A stretch of DNA of 64,000 bases from Bacteroidota bacterium (GCA_016845175.1 JAERTD010000014.1:124001-188000); one strand, 5' to 3'. Numbered from the stretch's first letter, positions 38,690 through 48,054 are shown. The notes: generated by a model not told the origin, from the sequence alone. Numbers and translations are program-made.

Positions 38690-40096
38690 CTAAACATTTA
38701 TGGAAAACGGACTGGCATCGAAATTATCCAGACCAAATTCTTCTGCGAAATCACGCTGGGGTCTGTCGTGTTCAAAGGCCAGGTTGTAATATTGCAAGTT
38801 GGATCCATAGGACCAGATACCGGCTGCAGAGCTTTTGGTATTTTTTAATGTCCTGATGAATTTTTTCTTAAGAGTTACATCATTATACAGCTTATCCCAA
38901 TTGTCTTTAATCTCCTGGAGCATTACATCAGGTTTCATGATATCGTGTTTAAATACCACATCTGCAAAATGATAATGCTGCCAGTCTTCCGGGAAATTGT
39001 TGAAGATGATCTTATCATCCTCCAGCATACGATTGAATAATACAGTTCCCGGTAATGGTGTCAGAATAGTGGCCTGAACTGCATCAATATCCGCATTGTT
39101 GATATATTCGGTTCGGTTAGACATACTTTCAGGAGTATCTGTATCCAATCCATAAATGAAGGCGCCTAAGACGGCGATACCATATTTATTGATCTTTCTG
39201 AACACCTCATCATAACTGGCCACACCCATTTTGGCATTGAGGTTTTTGTTCATGTCCTTCAGCTGATCGATGCGTTCAGATTCGATCCCTAGCAATACCA
39301 TCCGACAGCCACTTTTTGCAGCCCATTCCAAAACCTCTTCATTGTCAGAAAAGTTCATGGAAGCCGAAGCAAACCAGTTGATTTTAATACCTCTTTCCAC
39401 TATACCTTTGAACAATTCGATGGCACGATCCTGTGAGCGTTTTCCATAACCTATAAGGTTGTCATCAACAAAATATACCAGCTCATGATCGATGGTTTCC
39501 AACTCGTCTAAGACTTCTTCTACAGGTCTGAGACGGTAGGAACGACCATTGAAGGTATGAACAGAGCAGAACTCACAACGCATGGGACAACCACGTGTGG
39601 TTTGAATGCTGGCAAACTTATAGTCTTTGTGGAACAAATGCCTGGCAGGTCGTACAGCATCCTCCATGGGAAGCAATACACCGTCGTAACGCGACTTCAT
39701 CTGGCCATTGTCGAAATCTTCAATCAGATTCTTCCAAACGCTTTCCACTTCACCAACCACAACAGTATCCACCAGCTTCATGGCTTCATCTGGCATCATG
39801 GAAGCGTGGATGCCTCCCAATACTGTGGGAATACCCTTCTCTTTGTAAATAGATGCGATCTCATAGGCGCGGGTTACACTTGAGGTAAGAGCTGTTAAGC
39901 CCACCAGATCAGCATCCTTATATTCAAATTCATCGAAGTTTTCATCAAGAATTTCAACCTCCCAATCACTGGGTGTGAGGTTGGCAATAATGCCCAATCC
40001 AATGGGTGGATAAATCACATGTTTGTGTATGATCAGGCCCTTTCTTGTTCTGTTTAAAGGGTTGATTAACAGTAATTTCTTTAATCTGAATGACAT
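38690..40096 (-). CDS. B12-binding domain radical SAM protein, copy 3
   Basis: 468 residues with Cys170, 174 and 177 in RGCPMRCEFCSVHTFNG and the B12-type GGIHASMMPDEA segment. It leads the three-gene minus-strand run (copy 3, copy 2, copy 1) followed by FAAL-ACP. The conserved block after the cysteines (RLRPVEEVLDE..., VYFVDDNLIGYGKRS) is shared by all four paralogues. A TATATTTG box is 20 bp upstream of the start, and a GATC-rich inverted repeat lies between it and the divergent flippase gene. Confidence 0.9.
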   Translation of the reverse strand: MSFRLKKLLLINPLNRTRKGLIIHKHVIYPPIGLGIIANLTPSDWEVEILDENFDEFEYKDADLVGLTALTSSVTRAYEIASIYKEKGIPTVLGGIHASMMPDEAMKLVDTVVVGEVESVWKNLIEDFDNGQMKSRYDGVLLPMEDAVRPARHLFHKDYKFASIQTTRGCPMRCEFCSVHTFNGRSYRLRPVEEVLDELETIDHELVYFVDDNLIGYGKRSQDRAIELFKGIVERGIKINWFASASMNFSDNEEVLEWAAKSGCRMVLLGIESERIDQLKDMNKNLNAKMGVASYDEVFRKINKYGIAVLGAFIYGLDTDTPESMSNRTEYINNADIDAVQATILTPLPGTVLFNRMLEDDKIIFNNFPEDWQHYHFADVVFKHDIMKPDVMLQEIKDNWDKLYNDVTLKKKFIRTLKNTKSSAAGIWSYGSNLQYYNLAFEHDRPQRDFAEEFGLDNFDASPFSINV

Positions 40097-40116
40097 AAAT
40101 TGGTATTAAACGCTGA

Positions 40117-40124
40117 CAAATATA
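40117..40124 (-). promoter_or_regulatory. -7 type promoter box TATATTTG before radical SAM copy 3
   Basis: TAnnTTTG match 20 bp upstream of the start at 40096; likely promoter of the radical SAM run. Confidence 0.5.
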
Positions 40125-40160
40125 GCATTTATGTAGATAGTTCTATAATTGCCTGGCACT

Positions 40161-40204
40161 AGTGATCGGGTGACTATAGCTATCTGATCACTTGATCGAT
40201 CACT
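40161..40204. promoter_or_regulatory. GATC-rich inverted repeat between divergent transcripts, possible operator
   Basis: AGTGATCG (40161-40168) and CGATCACT (40197-40204) are perfect inverted copies; between them are another TGATCA and a TTGATC, giving four GATC sites in 44 bp. It lies between the minus-strand radical SAM run and the plus-strand flippase gene, where a regulator could control both directions. No regulator gene is in the locus. Confidence 0.4.
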
Positions 40205-40234
40205 AAATTATATATCTTGCTTTCTTTTTTACCA

Positions 40235-41545
40235 GTGGCAAAAAGAGGATTTTTCAGGGACTTTGTGGGTGTGTTGAACAGCAACATATTCTCATTAATC
40301 TGTGCCCTGCTGATCTCGGTACTGTTGACCCGGGTGCTTGGTGCAGAAGGATATGGACTGTTTAATGCCTTAGTGGTGGTCCCCTTAATTGTAGTTAGCC
40401 TGACACACCTTGGAATCAGAGGCGCATCCATTTATCTATTGGGTCAGAAAAAGTATCCTGATGACCAAATTGTATCCTCTGTGTTATTCATACTTGTTTT
40501 TGCAGGCTTGCTGGGTATGCTCATGAGTTTGCTGGGCTATTATTATCTGGATAATCCCGATTTTACTCACCTATTGATCGCCCTGGTACTTTTTGTGATC
40601 CCTTTCAGGTTATCCATCATTTATATTACTGGTATCTTTCTGGGTAAGGATGAGATAAAGAAGGCCAATCAACTGAACTGGGCCATTAATTTTATCAACT
40701 TATTACTGGCGGCCATACTGGTTTGGGGCATGAATATGGATATAGTGGGTGCTGTAATCTCAGCTTTAGGAGCCAATGTCTTAGTCTCGATCTGGGCCCT
40801 GCAATCCATCTTTAAAAGCTTTACTATCAAATTTGTGTTTCTACCCAGGATCGTCAAACACATTATCAGAATGGGCTTGCTGTTCTCCATTACCTTTTTC
40901 GTGATCCAGTTGAATTATAAGCTTGACATATTGTTACTGGAACGATGGTCGACCATGACAGAAGTGGGTGTGTACTCTCTGGCTACACAAATAGCAGAAC
41001 AACTTTGGCAGGTACCATTGGCCATAGGCATTGTATTGTTTAGTCGCACTGCCAATCAGGGTGATCAAAAAGAGCTGGCCCAAACCATAGTGCCTTTGGC
41101 CCGTTTAACCATATGGGTGGTGAGTGGCATTGCCTTGCTCATGTTCGTGCTGGCGCCTTTCCTCATACCCTTGATTTTTGGATCCGAATTTAGCAGCAGT
41201 GCTCCCATGCTTCAATTGATATTACCAGGTATCATAATCATGGCAGTATTTCGTGTCCTCAGTGGCCAACTGGAAGGCATGGGTAAACCTCATATTACCA
41301 TTTATATATTCATCCCGGCCCTGATGATTAATGTGGGACTGAATTATTTATGGATTCCCGAATATGGAGGGCTGGGAGCAGCCATGGCTTCCAATATAAG
41401 CTATGTGCTAGGTGCCATTGGTTACTGGATCTATTACGCTGTAATCAATCAGGTATCCTTTTGGGAGATTCTGAGGTTTAGAAAAAGTGATTTTAATCAG
41501 TTATCAGGTTTGATGGACAAGATACGATCCAGGGGCACATCCTGA
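40235..41545 (+). CDS. Wzx-like flippase / polysaccharide biosynthesis membrane protein
   Basis: 436 residues from the GTG at 40235 (a TTG at 40217 is an alternative; no ATG fits). About 12 to 14 hydrophobic helices, with the family-typical start FRDFVGVLNSNIFSLICALLISVLLTRVLGAEGYGLFNAL. Members of this MOP superfamily flip undecaprenyl-linked oligosaccharides across the inner membrane. Its presence ties the locus to a surface polysaccharide or glycolipid. No Wzy polymerase is recognised in the window. Confidence 0.87.
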   Translation: MAKRGFFRDFVGVLNSNIFSLICALLISVLLTRVLGAEGYGLFNALVVVPLIVVSLTHLGIRGASIYLLGQKKYPDDQIVSSVLFILVFAGLLGMLMSLLGYYYLDNPDFTHLLIALVLFVIPFRLSIIYITGIFLGKDEIKKANQLNWAINFINLLLAAILVWGMNMDIVGAVISALGANVLVSIWALQSIFKSFTIKFVFLPRIVKHIIRMGLLFSITFFVIQLNYKLDILLLERWSTMTEVGVYSLATQIAEQLWQVPLAIGIVLFSRTANQGDQKELAQTIVPLARLTIWVVSGIALLMFVLAPFLIPLIFGSEFSSSAPMLQLILPGIIIMAVFRVLSGQLEGMGKPHITIYIFIPALMINVGLNYLWIPEYGGLGAAMASNISYVLGAIGYWIYYAVINQVSFWEILRFRKSDFNQLSGLMDKIRSRGTS

Positions 41546-41599
41546 TCGACCCAAACTGAACTGAAGGCCAAACAAATAGTATGGTTAAAGATTAAAGCT

Positions 41600-41607
41600 T
41601 ATTTTTG
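41600..41607 (+). promoter_or_regulatory. -7 type promoter box TATTTTTG before the ACP gene
   Basis: TAnnTTTG match 17 bp before the ATG at 41625; probable promoter of ACP-KAS III-SDR. Confidence 0.5.
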
Positions 41608-41624
41608 CGCAAAATTTACTGAAC

Positions 41625-41867
41625 ATGAACATTAAGGATTTTATCCGTAAGATTGAAGAAGAATTTGAAGATTTGCAACCCAACTCTTTAGAAGCATCAG
41701 ATGTACTCAAGGACAAATTCACCTGGGATTCCATCAATGCTCTGATTTTTCTGGCCCATGTAAACGTCGAATATGATGTGGAGATTACTGCAGATGAGTT
41801 GGTACAATCGGAAACCGTTGAAGATTTATATAATCTGGTTCATTCAAAGTATCAAATAAAAGCATAA
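41625..41867 (+). CDS. Acyl carrier protein
   Basis: 80 residues, acidic, with predicted ACP helices and Ser36 in WDSINAL as the phosphopantetheine attachment site (DSI in place of the common DSL). Clearly different from housekeeping AcpP, so it is probably a dedicated carrier. The next gene's ATG follows its stop codon directly (TAA ATG), which suggests translational coupling to the KAS III. Confidence 0.88.
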   Translation: MNIKDFIRKIEEEFEDLQPNSLEASDVLKDKFTWDSINALIFLAHVNVEYDVEITADELVQSETVEDLYNLVHSKYQIKA

Positions 41868-42932
41868 ATGGCTATTTTCTCAGTTCCTGATATTCGTTTA
41901 GCAGGGATTTCGGCTTGTGTTCCTGAGGCAGAGTTTCATAATAAGGATTATGACTGGATCTCAGAAAAAGAGCGGGAAACACTGATAAAAACCATTGGTG
42001 TTGAGAAAAAGCGGCATGCAGAAAAAGGCACTACCACCGCTGACCTTTGCTATGACGCATCTGAAGAATTAATTAACCAACTGGGATGGGATAAAAAGGA
42101 TATTGATCTTTTGCTATTCGTTTCCCAATCACGTGACTATATCATCCCTGCTACCTCAGGATTGTTGCAGCACCGACTGGCTTTACCCAAAAGCTGTATG
42201 GCCATGGATGTGAGTCTGGGTTGTTCGGGATATATTTATGGCCTTTCCATGATTGGCAGCCTGATGACCACAGGCAAAATTAAAAAGGGATTATTGCTTA
42301 CCGGCGATATTTCTACCCTAAACACTTCCTATAAAGACAAAAGTGCATTTCCCTTATTCGGGGATGCAGGAACAGCCACTGCTCTTGAATTTCAGAAGGG
42401 TGCTTCATCCCTGCATTTCAATTTGCAAACCGATGGTGGAGGCTATGATGCCATCATCATTCCCGATGGGGGGATCAGGAATTTTGCTGATAAGGATACA
42501 TCCTTTGATTATGAGATGATCTCTGAGGGTATTCACAGAAATAAATTCAATATTGCACTCGATGGCATTAAGGTATTTAATTTCTCATTAAGAGAAGTTA
42601 AACCCAATGTCAACACACTGTTGGGAGCAACAGATCGTTCATCGGAAAGCATTGATTATTTTGTATTTCATCAGGCAAATAAACTGATGAATGAAACCAT
42701 ACGCAAACAGCTTAAACTGCCACCTGAAAAGGTGCCTTATTCTCTGGCTGAATACGGTAACACCAGTTCTGCGTCCATTCCACTCACTATGGTAACCGAA
42801 CTTAAGGAAGCATTGAAAGGCGGAAGTCATAGTTCTTGTCTGTCAGGTTTTGGTGTAGGTTTATCGTGGGGATCCGTTATTCTGAACACAGAAAAACTAG
42901 TGGTTCCTGAACTATTGGTACATAAAAAATAG
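41868..42932 (+). CDS. 3-oxoacyl-ACP synthase III family protein (locus KAS III)
   Basis: 354 residues with an intact KAS III triad: Cys119 in SLGCSGY, His268 in VFHQAN and Asn298 in YGNTSSA. It would condense a short acyl-CoA (or acyl-AMP/ACP-derived) starter with malonyl-ACP. In O-antigen clusters such enzymes, together with an ACP and a reductase, make 3-hydroxyacyl groups for N-acylation of amino sugars. It lies directly between ACP and SDR genes without spacers. It is distinct from the KAS III at 6151. Confidence 0.9.
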   Translation: MAIFSVPDIRLAGISACVPEAEFHNKDYDWISEKERETLIKTIGVEKKRHAEKGTTTADLCYDASEELINQLGWDKKDIDLLLFVSQSRDYIIPATSGLLQHRLALPKSCMAMDVSLGCSGYIYGLSMIGSLMTTGKIKKGLLLTGDISTLNTSYKDKSAFPLFGDAGTATALEFQKGASSLHFNLQTDGGGYDAIIIPDGGIRNFADKDTSFDYEMISEGIHRNKFNIALDGIKVFNFSLREVKPNVNTLLGATDRSSESIDYFVFHQANKLMNETIRKQLKLPPEKVPYSLAEYGNTSSASIPLTMVTELKEALKGGSHSSCLSGFGVGLSWGSVILNTEKLVVPELLVHKK

Positions 42933-43688
42933 ATGCTCATGGATTTCTGTAATCTTTCAGGCAAAACCATTTTGGTAACAGGTGCCTCCTCAGGGATAGG
43001 TGCTGCTACCGCAGATCGTATCGCCCGGCAAGGAGGAAAGCTTGTATTAACAGCCAGAGATACGGATCGTTTGAATGATGTTTTCTCCAAATTGTCAGGA
43101 AACGACCACCAACAAATCATATGCGAGTTAACTGAAGAGGCCGAATTGAATCAATTGGTCAATGAGCTTCCAAAAATTGATGGCCTGGTACATTGTGCAG
43201 GTATCGTGGGACCAACACCTGCAAAGTTTATCCGCCAGGAGGATATTGACCGCTTGACCAGAATCAATTTTGAAGTGCCTGTACTGTTGACAGCCAGGTG
43301 TCTGCTCATGAAGAAAATTGAAGATAGGGCATCCCTTGTTTTTTTATCCACCATAGCCACCGACTACCCTTATTTTGGCGGCGCATTGTATAACAGCGCC
43401 AAAGCTGCGCTGGAGTCCTATGCTAAAACACTTGCCCTGGAATTGGTTAACCGTGGCATCCGCTCCAATAGTATTGCCCCGGGACTGGTGGATACACCCA
43501 TGATTAATCAAACTTCCAGCGATGGACAAATGGAACTGGTGGACGAATCTTTGGAGCGTTATATGAAAAAATACCCCATGGGAGTGGGAGAAGCTAGTGA
43601 TGTGGCCGCAACCATAGTGTTTTTACTTTCCAATGAGGCCAAATGGATTTCTGGCACCCATATTAAAATGGGAGCTGTACTGAAGTAG
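42933..43688 (+). CDS. SDR family oxidoreductase (FabG-like)
   Basis: 251 residues of the classical short-chain dehydrogenase type: cofactor loop TGASSGIG (16-23), a CAG in place of NNAG at 88-90, Ser139, and the catalytic Tyr153-x3-Lys157 in YNSAKAA. The obvious role, from its place straight after ACP and KAS III (ATG immediately after the TAG), is NADPH reduction of the 3-oxoacyl-ACP to 3-hydroxyacyl-ACP. An ATG two codons inside is an equally possible start. Confidence 0.9.
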   Translation: MLMDFCNLSGKTILVTGASSGIGAATADRIARQGGKLVLTARDTDRLNDVFSKLSGNDHQQIICELTEEAELNQLVNELPKIDGLVHCAGIVGPTPAKFIRQEDIDRLTRINFEVPVLLTARCLLMKKIEDRASLVFLSTIATDYPYFGGALYNSAKAALESYAKTLALELVNRGIRSNSIAPGLVDTPMINQTSSDGQMELVDESLERYMKKYPMGVGEASDVAATIVFLLSNEAKWISGTHIKMGAVLK

Positions 43689-43747
43689 TATGTCAGACTC
43701 CGGTAAAAAGCCTTAATTTAGCATTTCACCCTAAGTTTATTATCATC

Positions 43748-44677
43748 ATGGATTTTTCAGTTGTTGTACCTGTTTTTAATAGTGAAGATTCTCTGGGTCT
43801 CTTATATGAGCGTTTGCAAAAGGTGTTTGCAGATATGGCCAAGAGTTTTGAAGTCATTTTTGTCGAAGATGGAAGTGATGACAACAGCTGGACCGTTTTA
43901 AAAGAATTGAAGAAAAAGCATCCGGACCACATTATTGCCATCAAACTCAACAGGAATTTTGGACAACACAATGCCACCATTTGCGGCTTTGGTTTTGCCA
44001 AAGGCAAGGAAGTAATCACCATTGACGATGACCTTCAGAATCCTCCGGAAGAAATCCCCAAATTAATTGCAGCTAAAGCGGAAGATGAGGCCGATGTAAC
44101 CTATGGTATTTACCAGAAGAAACAGCATTCCATGGTGAGGAACTTATTAAGTAAAACAGTTCGTAAATCTCATAAATGGATGAAAAAAGGTAGTGGTAAG
44201 GGATCCTCCTTTCGCATTATTGATCAACGAATAATTAAGAAAATCCTCAACCACAACCAAACCTTTATTTTTATCGACGAAGTCTTTTTGTGGTATACCG
44301 ATCATATTTCGTTTACTTTGGTTGATCATCATAAACGAACCCACAGCAAATCGGGTTATGGTGCGAAAAAACTATTTCAGCTGGCCTCCAATCTAACCTA
44401 CTTCTACACCAATATTCCCTTGAAGATAATGGTTTATAGTGGGTTTTTTGTGTCTTTTATCAGTTTCATCATCGCCATTAAGTTCATCATCCAGAAGCTT
44501 TTCTATGATGTGCCCCTGGGATATACATCCATGATTGTCACCATTTTGTTTTCCACAAGTATCATTGTATTCAGTTTGGGAGTTATCGGAGGATACCTCA
44601 GTCGCATGCAACTGATGCAAAACAAAAAACCGCCTTATAACATAGAAAAGATACTTGATAAAGAAGATGAGGATTAG
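43748..44677 (+). CDS. Glycosyltransferase family 2 with C-terminal membrane helices (polyprenyl-phosphate type)
   Basis: 309 residues. GT-A fold with VVVPVFNSE at the start, EDGSDDNSW, and the metal site IDDDLQNPPEEI; two membrane helices at about 228-250 and 262-285. This is the layout of dolichol-phosphate-mannose synthase/ArnC-type enzymes, which transfer a sugar to polyprenyl phosphate. It follows the SDR gene by 59 bp and is on the same strand; the stop lies close to the convergent sulfotransferase remnant. Confidence 0.9.
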   Translation: MDFSVVVPVFNSEDSLGLLYERLQKVFADMAKSFEVIFVEDGSDDNSWTVLKELKKKHPDHIIAIKLNRNFGQHNATICGFGFAKGKEVITIDDDLQNPPEEIPKLIAAKAEDEADVTYGIYQKKQHSMVRNLLSKTVRKSHKWMKKGSGKGSSFRIIDQRIIKKILNHNQTFIFIDEVFLWYTDHISFTLVDHHKRTHSKSGYGAKKLFQLASNLTYFYTNIPLKIMVYSGFFVSFISFIIAIKFIIQKLFYDVPLGYTSMIVTILFSTSIIVFSLGVIGGYLSRMQLMQNKKPPYNIEKILDKEDED

Positions 44678-44694
44678 GAGCCATCCACCACCAC

Positions 44695-45778
44695 TTATTT
44701 TTCTTTTTCGTAATTGGTTAGGCCTGTCAGTTTTTGAGGGTCAAAAATCCGTAAGTAGAGTTTGGCTACCATCAAAGGCCATTTACTCAGGATAGATTCT
44801 CGCAGCCGATAGGGAAAATGATCGACAATCATGGTGAGCCATTGCAAGGTTTTGGCCAAAAGGATTCCAGGAAAAGCGGTGATTCTGATTGACAAGCCAA
44901 AACTATTGTAATCCCTCTGATAACCTGCCAGTGCTGCATATTTTCCTGCAGCAAAATCAGCCCGTTTTATTTGATCATGGCTCAGTTGTTTTTTATAGAC
45001 CCCAATTTTATCAGGATTGATTTTTTTGAACAGGCTGGAATGAAATTTATCCAATAGACTGGTGGGGTATATGCTTCTGGTTTCTTCTTCCTTGGTGTGA
45101 AAATCGAAAATTTCAGGCATATAATTGACCCCAACAAAATTACACATACGTTTCATTTGTCCCTCAGGATCTCTCACCAGATCTTCATAGAGCAACTCAA
45201 TATGATTGTCAGGATATTTGGTCATCATTTCCCTGAATTTTTTCACATACAGTCGCCACTTGAATACCACCAAAGCAACTACCGGCAATTCAAAATCCAC
45301 ATTTTTTACTGAAGTAAAATGATCCCGGTAATCTCTGATGATGTGAATGAATTTGGCCCCAGGAAAAATGTCCATTAAACGCTCAGTATAAATGGTATAG
45401 CCAGGATTTTTATCGCCAAAAAAAGTGAATATCATTCTTTTCAAAAACCGTTTGATACCGCAGGTATACCAGTTTGCAAATCTCGTTATAGCTTAGGTCA
45501 CCCTCGGCCTTCAGCAATGCTGCCTTCAATTCATCATTATCAATCTTCCATGTTTTAAACAACCACTGATCTTGGAGGTCATGATAAAACTGTAACAAGC
45601 TTTTCTGATCCCAATGTTGTTGTTTGCCGTATTTAGGATATAGGTTGATAATAAACTGGCATTCAGGTGGAATGCATACATTGGGATTGGCGTCAAAAAG
45701 TGTGCGTAACAAGGTGGTTCCTGAACGGGGCCTGCCTACAATGAAAAAAAATGGTTTTGAAAACAAATCTGACATCAA
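44695..45778 (-). pseudogene. Sulfotransferase split by a one-base shift at a T7 run
   Basis: Two overlapping frames together make one sulfotransferase of about 350 residues. The first (45778 to 45410) has the PAPS 5'-phosphosulfate loop GRPRSGTTLLRTLF; the second (to 44695) has GDKNPGY and the 3'-phosphate region FIHIIRDYRDHFTSV. The break is at a run of seven T (minus strand; A7 at 45418-45424); with six T the protein reads on as DIHFFGDKNPGY. So the gene is either inactivated, phase-variable or affected by a sequence error. The intact enzyme would sulfate a hydroxyl group of the locus product, which is inference. Confidence 0.85.
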
Positions 45779-45809
45779 TCCAATCCTAAATGGGCTTCAA
45801 AAGTACCAA

Positions 45810-47192
45810 TTAATGGCCCTCGGTTCGAATTTTATTGATATTCCAGCTGGTTTTTTTTGTGCCAAAAGCTGTATTGTGTCTTTCGGTATTGGAAGCAAAT
45901 GCCCAGGCAGCGGCTTTGGGATTTTTGGTTTCTTTCAGCGTCTTTAGCATTTTGCGATAAAGGGTCTTTTCCTCCCAAAGGGTAGTCCAGCATTTTTCCA
46001 TGGCTTCCATCAGTGTTTCAGGACTCATTTTTATGGGTTGGTGGATGACCTCCAGAAAGTGATAATGCTCCCAGTCTTCCGGGTAGTTGGTATAAAGTAA
46101 TCTGCCTTCCTTCTCCAGCCGTTTGTACAATCCGGTTCCTGGTAAGGGTGTGATGATGGTGGCCTGCATGGCATCAATACCTGATTCAATGGCAAAACGG
46201 GTTCTGTTTTCAATATCTTCCAGAGTGTCAGAGTCCAGGCCAAAAACCAGAGCTCCTAACACGCTGATGCCATGTTTGTGAATTTTTTGAAAGGCTTCTT
46301 CATAATGATCCACACCAACCTTCAGATTCATTTTTTTATTGGTTTCCTGTAATTGGTCAATCTTTTCCGATTCAATCCCAATGAGAATCATACGGCAACC
46401 GCTGGCGGCCGCATATTTCAGGACTTCATCATTATCAGCAATATTCAGAGAGGCCTGACAATACCAGTCTTTTTGAATACCTCTCTCTATCATGCCCTTA
46501 AATAATGCAATGGCTCGTTCGGCAGATTCTTTGGTGTATCCAATGAGGTTGTCGTCTACAAAGAATAGCCTTTCATCGGGAATGGTTTCTATTTCATCCA
46601 ACACCTCATCAACAGGTCTGGCTCTGTATTTACTGCCGTTGAAGGTGTGCACCGAACAAAAATCACAACGCATGGGACAACCCCTTGTTGTTTGTATGTT
46701 GGCATAGGAGTATGCATTATGGAAAAGGTCTCGTCTGGGAAAAACAGCATTGCTGAGGTCTTGCATCTCACCAACATATCTTTTTTTAAGGCTGTTTCTG
46801 GTGTAATCTTCCAAAATAGATGCCCATACACATTCAGCTTCTCCAATGACAATGCAGTCAGCATATTGTTGGGCTTCATCCGGGCACATGGACACATGGA
46901 TGCCACCCAATACAGTTTTCACCCCTTTTTTTCTGTAAAGTTCAGATAATTCGTACGCCCTGTTGGCAGCAGAAGTTAATGCTGTGATGCCCACCAAATC
47001 TGCCTGGGTATACTTAAAGGTCTCGAAATTCTCATCAATGAGTTGAATATCCCAGTCATCTGGAGTCAATGCAGCAATTATCCCCAAACCCAGCGGTGGA
47101 GAGATACTGCTTGTATCGAATAGTTCTTCCCTTTTTTTTGGACTAAAGGGATTGATGAGCACTAATTTCTTCCTTTTTCCTTTTGAAATCAT
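45810..47192 (-). CDS. B12-binding domain radical SAM protein, copy 4
   Basis: 460 residues from the ATG whose last base is 47192; a longer frame to 47243 would run through a TATCTTTG promoter box and adds residues unlike the other copies. Architecture as in copies 1-3: LVLINPFSPKKR, GGIHVSMCPDEA, and Cys172, 176 and 179 in RGCPMRCDFCSVHTFNG. It is separated from the other three by nearly 6 kb of plus-strand genes but lies within the same functional group, just behind the sulfotransferase on the same strand (31-bp gap). Confidence 0.9.
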   Translation of the reverse strand: MISKGKRKKLVLINPFSPKKREELFDTSSISPPLGLGIIAALTPDDWDIQLIDENFETFKYTQADLVGITALTSAANRAYELSELYRKKGVKTVLGGIHVSMCPDEAQQYADCIVIGEAECVWASILEDYTRNSLKKRYVGEMQDLSNAVFPRRDLFHNAYSYANIQTTRGCPMRCDFCSVHTFNGSKYRARPVDEVLDEIETIPDERLFFVDDNLIGYTKESAERAIALFKGMIERGIQKDWYCQASLNIADNDEVLKYAAASGCRMILIGIESEKIDQLQETNKKMNLKVGVDHYEEAFQKIHKHGISVLGALVFGLDSDTLEDIENRTRFAIESGIDAMQATIITPLPGTGLYKRLEKEGRLLYTNYPEDWEHYHFLEVIHQPIKMSPETLMEAMEKCWTTLWEEKTLYRKMLKTLKETKNPKAAAWAFASNTERHNTAFGTKKTSWNINKIRTEGH

Positions 47193-47205
47193 ATGCGTAT
47201 GCACC

Positions 47206-47213
47206 CAAAGATA
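47206..47213 (-). promoter_or_regulatory. -7 type promoter box TATCTTTG before radical SAM copy 4
   Basis: TAnnTTTG match 13 bp upstream of the chosen start at 47192. It supports that start and suggests that copy 4 and the sulfotransferase form one transcript. Confidence 0.5.
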
Positions 47214-47288
47214 GCATATTTCTAGACAAGCAGAAAGTAACAATTATCGGCATTTTATAACATATATCATTTGGCACCAATAAACTAG

Positions 47289-47296
47289 TATTTTTG
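47289..47296 (+). promoter_or_regulatory. -7 type promoter box TATTTTTG before the GNAT gene
   Basis: TAnnTTTG match 29 bp before the ATG at 47326. A TTTG at 47270-47273 is 15 bp upstream, closer than the usual -33 spacing. Confidence 0.45.
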
Positions 47297-47325
47297 CCAT
47301 TTTGAAACTATGAACAACAACCCAT

Positions 47326-48006
47326 ATGATCATCACCAAAGGGAATTATAGCTATAGAAGACTAACCCTGGACGATATTGAACTTGTCAGGCAGTGGAGA
47401 AACTCAGAGTTGGTGTCTCAGTATATGGAATACCGTGAGGAAATAAGTCCTGAGATGCAGCTGAAATGGTTCCACTCCATCGACAATATTTATAATATGT
47501 ATTTCATTATTTCCTATAAAGGTGAAAAAATCGGTGTGATTAATGCCAAGGACATCAATTGGGAAGAAAAATCCATGGAGACCGGTGTGTTTATTGGGGT
47601 GAAACGCTTTCTAAATACCGAAGTGCCCTTACTGGCAGTACTGATTTTTGGAGAATTAGGGGTTTCTAATTTCAACTTAACAGCCTATGCCCACATCCTC
47701 AAAACTAATAAGAGAGCCATTCGCTACAATAAATTTATGGGCTTTCAATTGTGCGAAGGGCAGGAGGATGTTGAAAACCAGCTGTATAAGATGACCAGGG
47801 AAAGCCATCTGAAAAAGGCAAAAATCCTTCGAATGGCTTTCTTCAAAGTGTTGGGAAATCGAGAAATAGTATTGCAATTCGAAAAGCATGATTATGAGAA
47901 TGGATATGCTGAATTTTTCTTTGAAAAGTTGTCAGAGGACAGAAAGCTAAATGTAAGAGAAGAAAATGGTTTGCAAACCATTTATTTTGGGCTTACTGAT
48001 GATTAA
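47326..48006 (+). CDS. GNAT family N-acyltransferase
   Basis: 226 residues. The first 160 follow the GNAT fold: YRRLTLDDIELVRQWRNSE at the start, GVFIGVKRFLNTEVPLLAVL, and AHILKTNKRAIRYNKFMGF typical of the RimJ/PseH-like branch. The C-terminal 60 residues are an extension without recognised motif. Together with the downstream WecE-like aminotransferase it resembles the wecD-wecE pair, in which a GNAT acetylates the 4-amino group of the dTDP-sugar. Given the ACP/KAS III/SDR set nearby, the acyl donor could be acyl-ACP, which is inference. Confidence 0.83.
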   Translation: MIITKGNYSYRRLTLDDIELVRQWRNSELVSQYMEYREEISPEMQLKWFHSIDNIYNMYFIISYKGEKIGVINAKDINWEEKSMETGVFIGVKRFLNTEVPLLAVLIFGELGVSNFNLTAYAHILKTNKRAIRYNKFMGFQLCEGQEDVENQLYKMTRESHLKKAKILRMAFFKVLGNREIVLQFEKHDYENGYAEFFFEKLSEDRKLNVREENGLQTIYFGLTDD

Positions 48007-48046
48007 TTCCTGAAGGTCTGGATAGCTATTCCATTTTCTAATTGAG

Positions 48047-48054
48047 TATCTTTG
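48047..48054 (+). promoter_or_regulatory. -7 type promoter box TATCTTTG before the WecE-like gene
   Basis: TAnnTTTG match 5 bp before the ATG at 48060, implying a very short or absent leader and ruling against the start at 48042. Confidence 0.4.
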
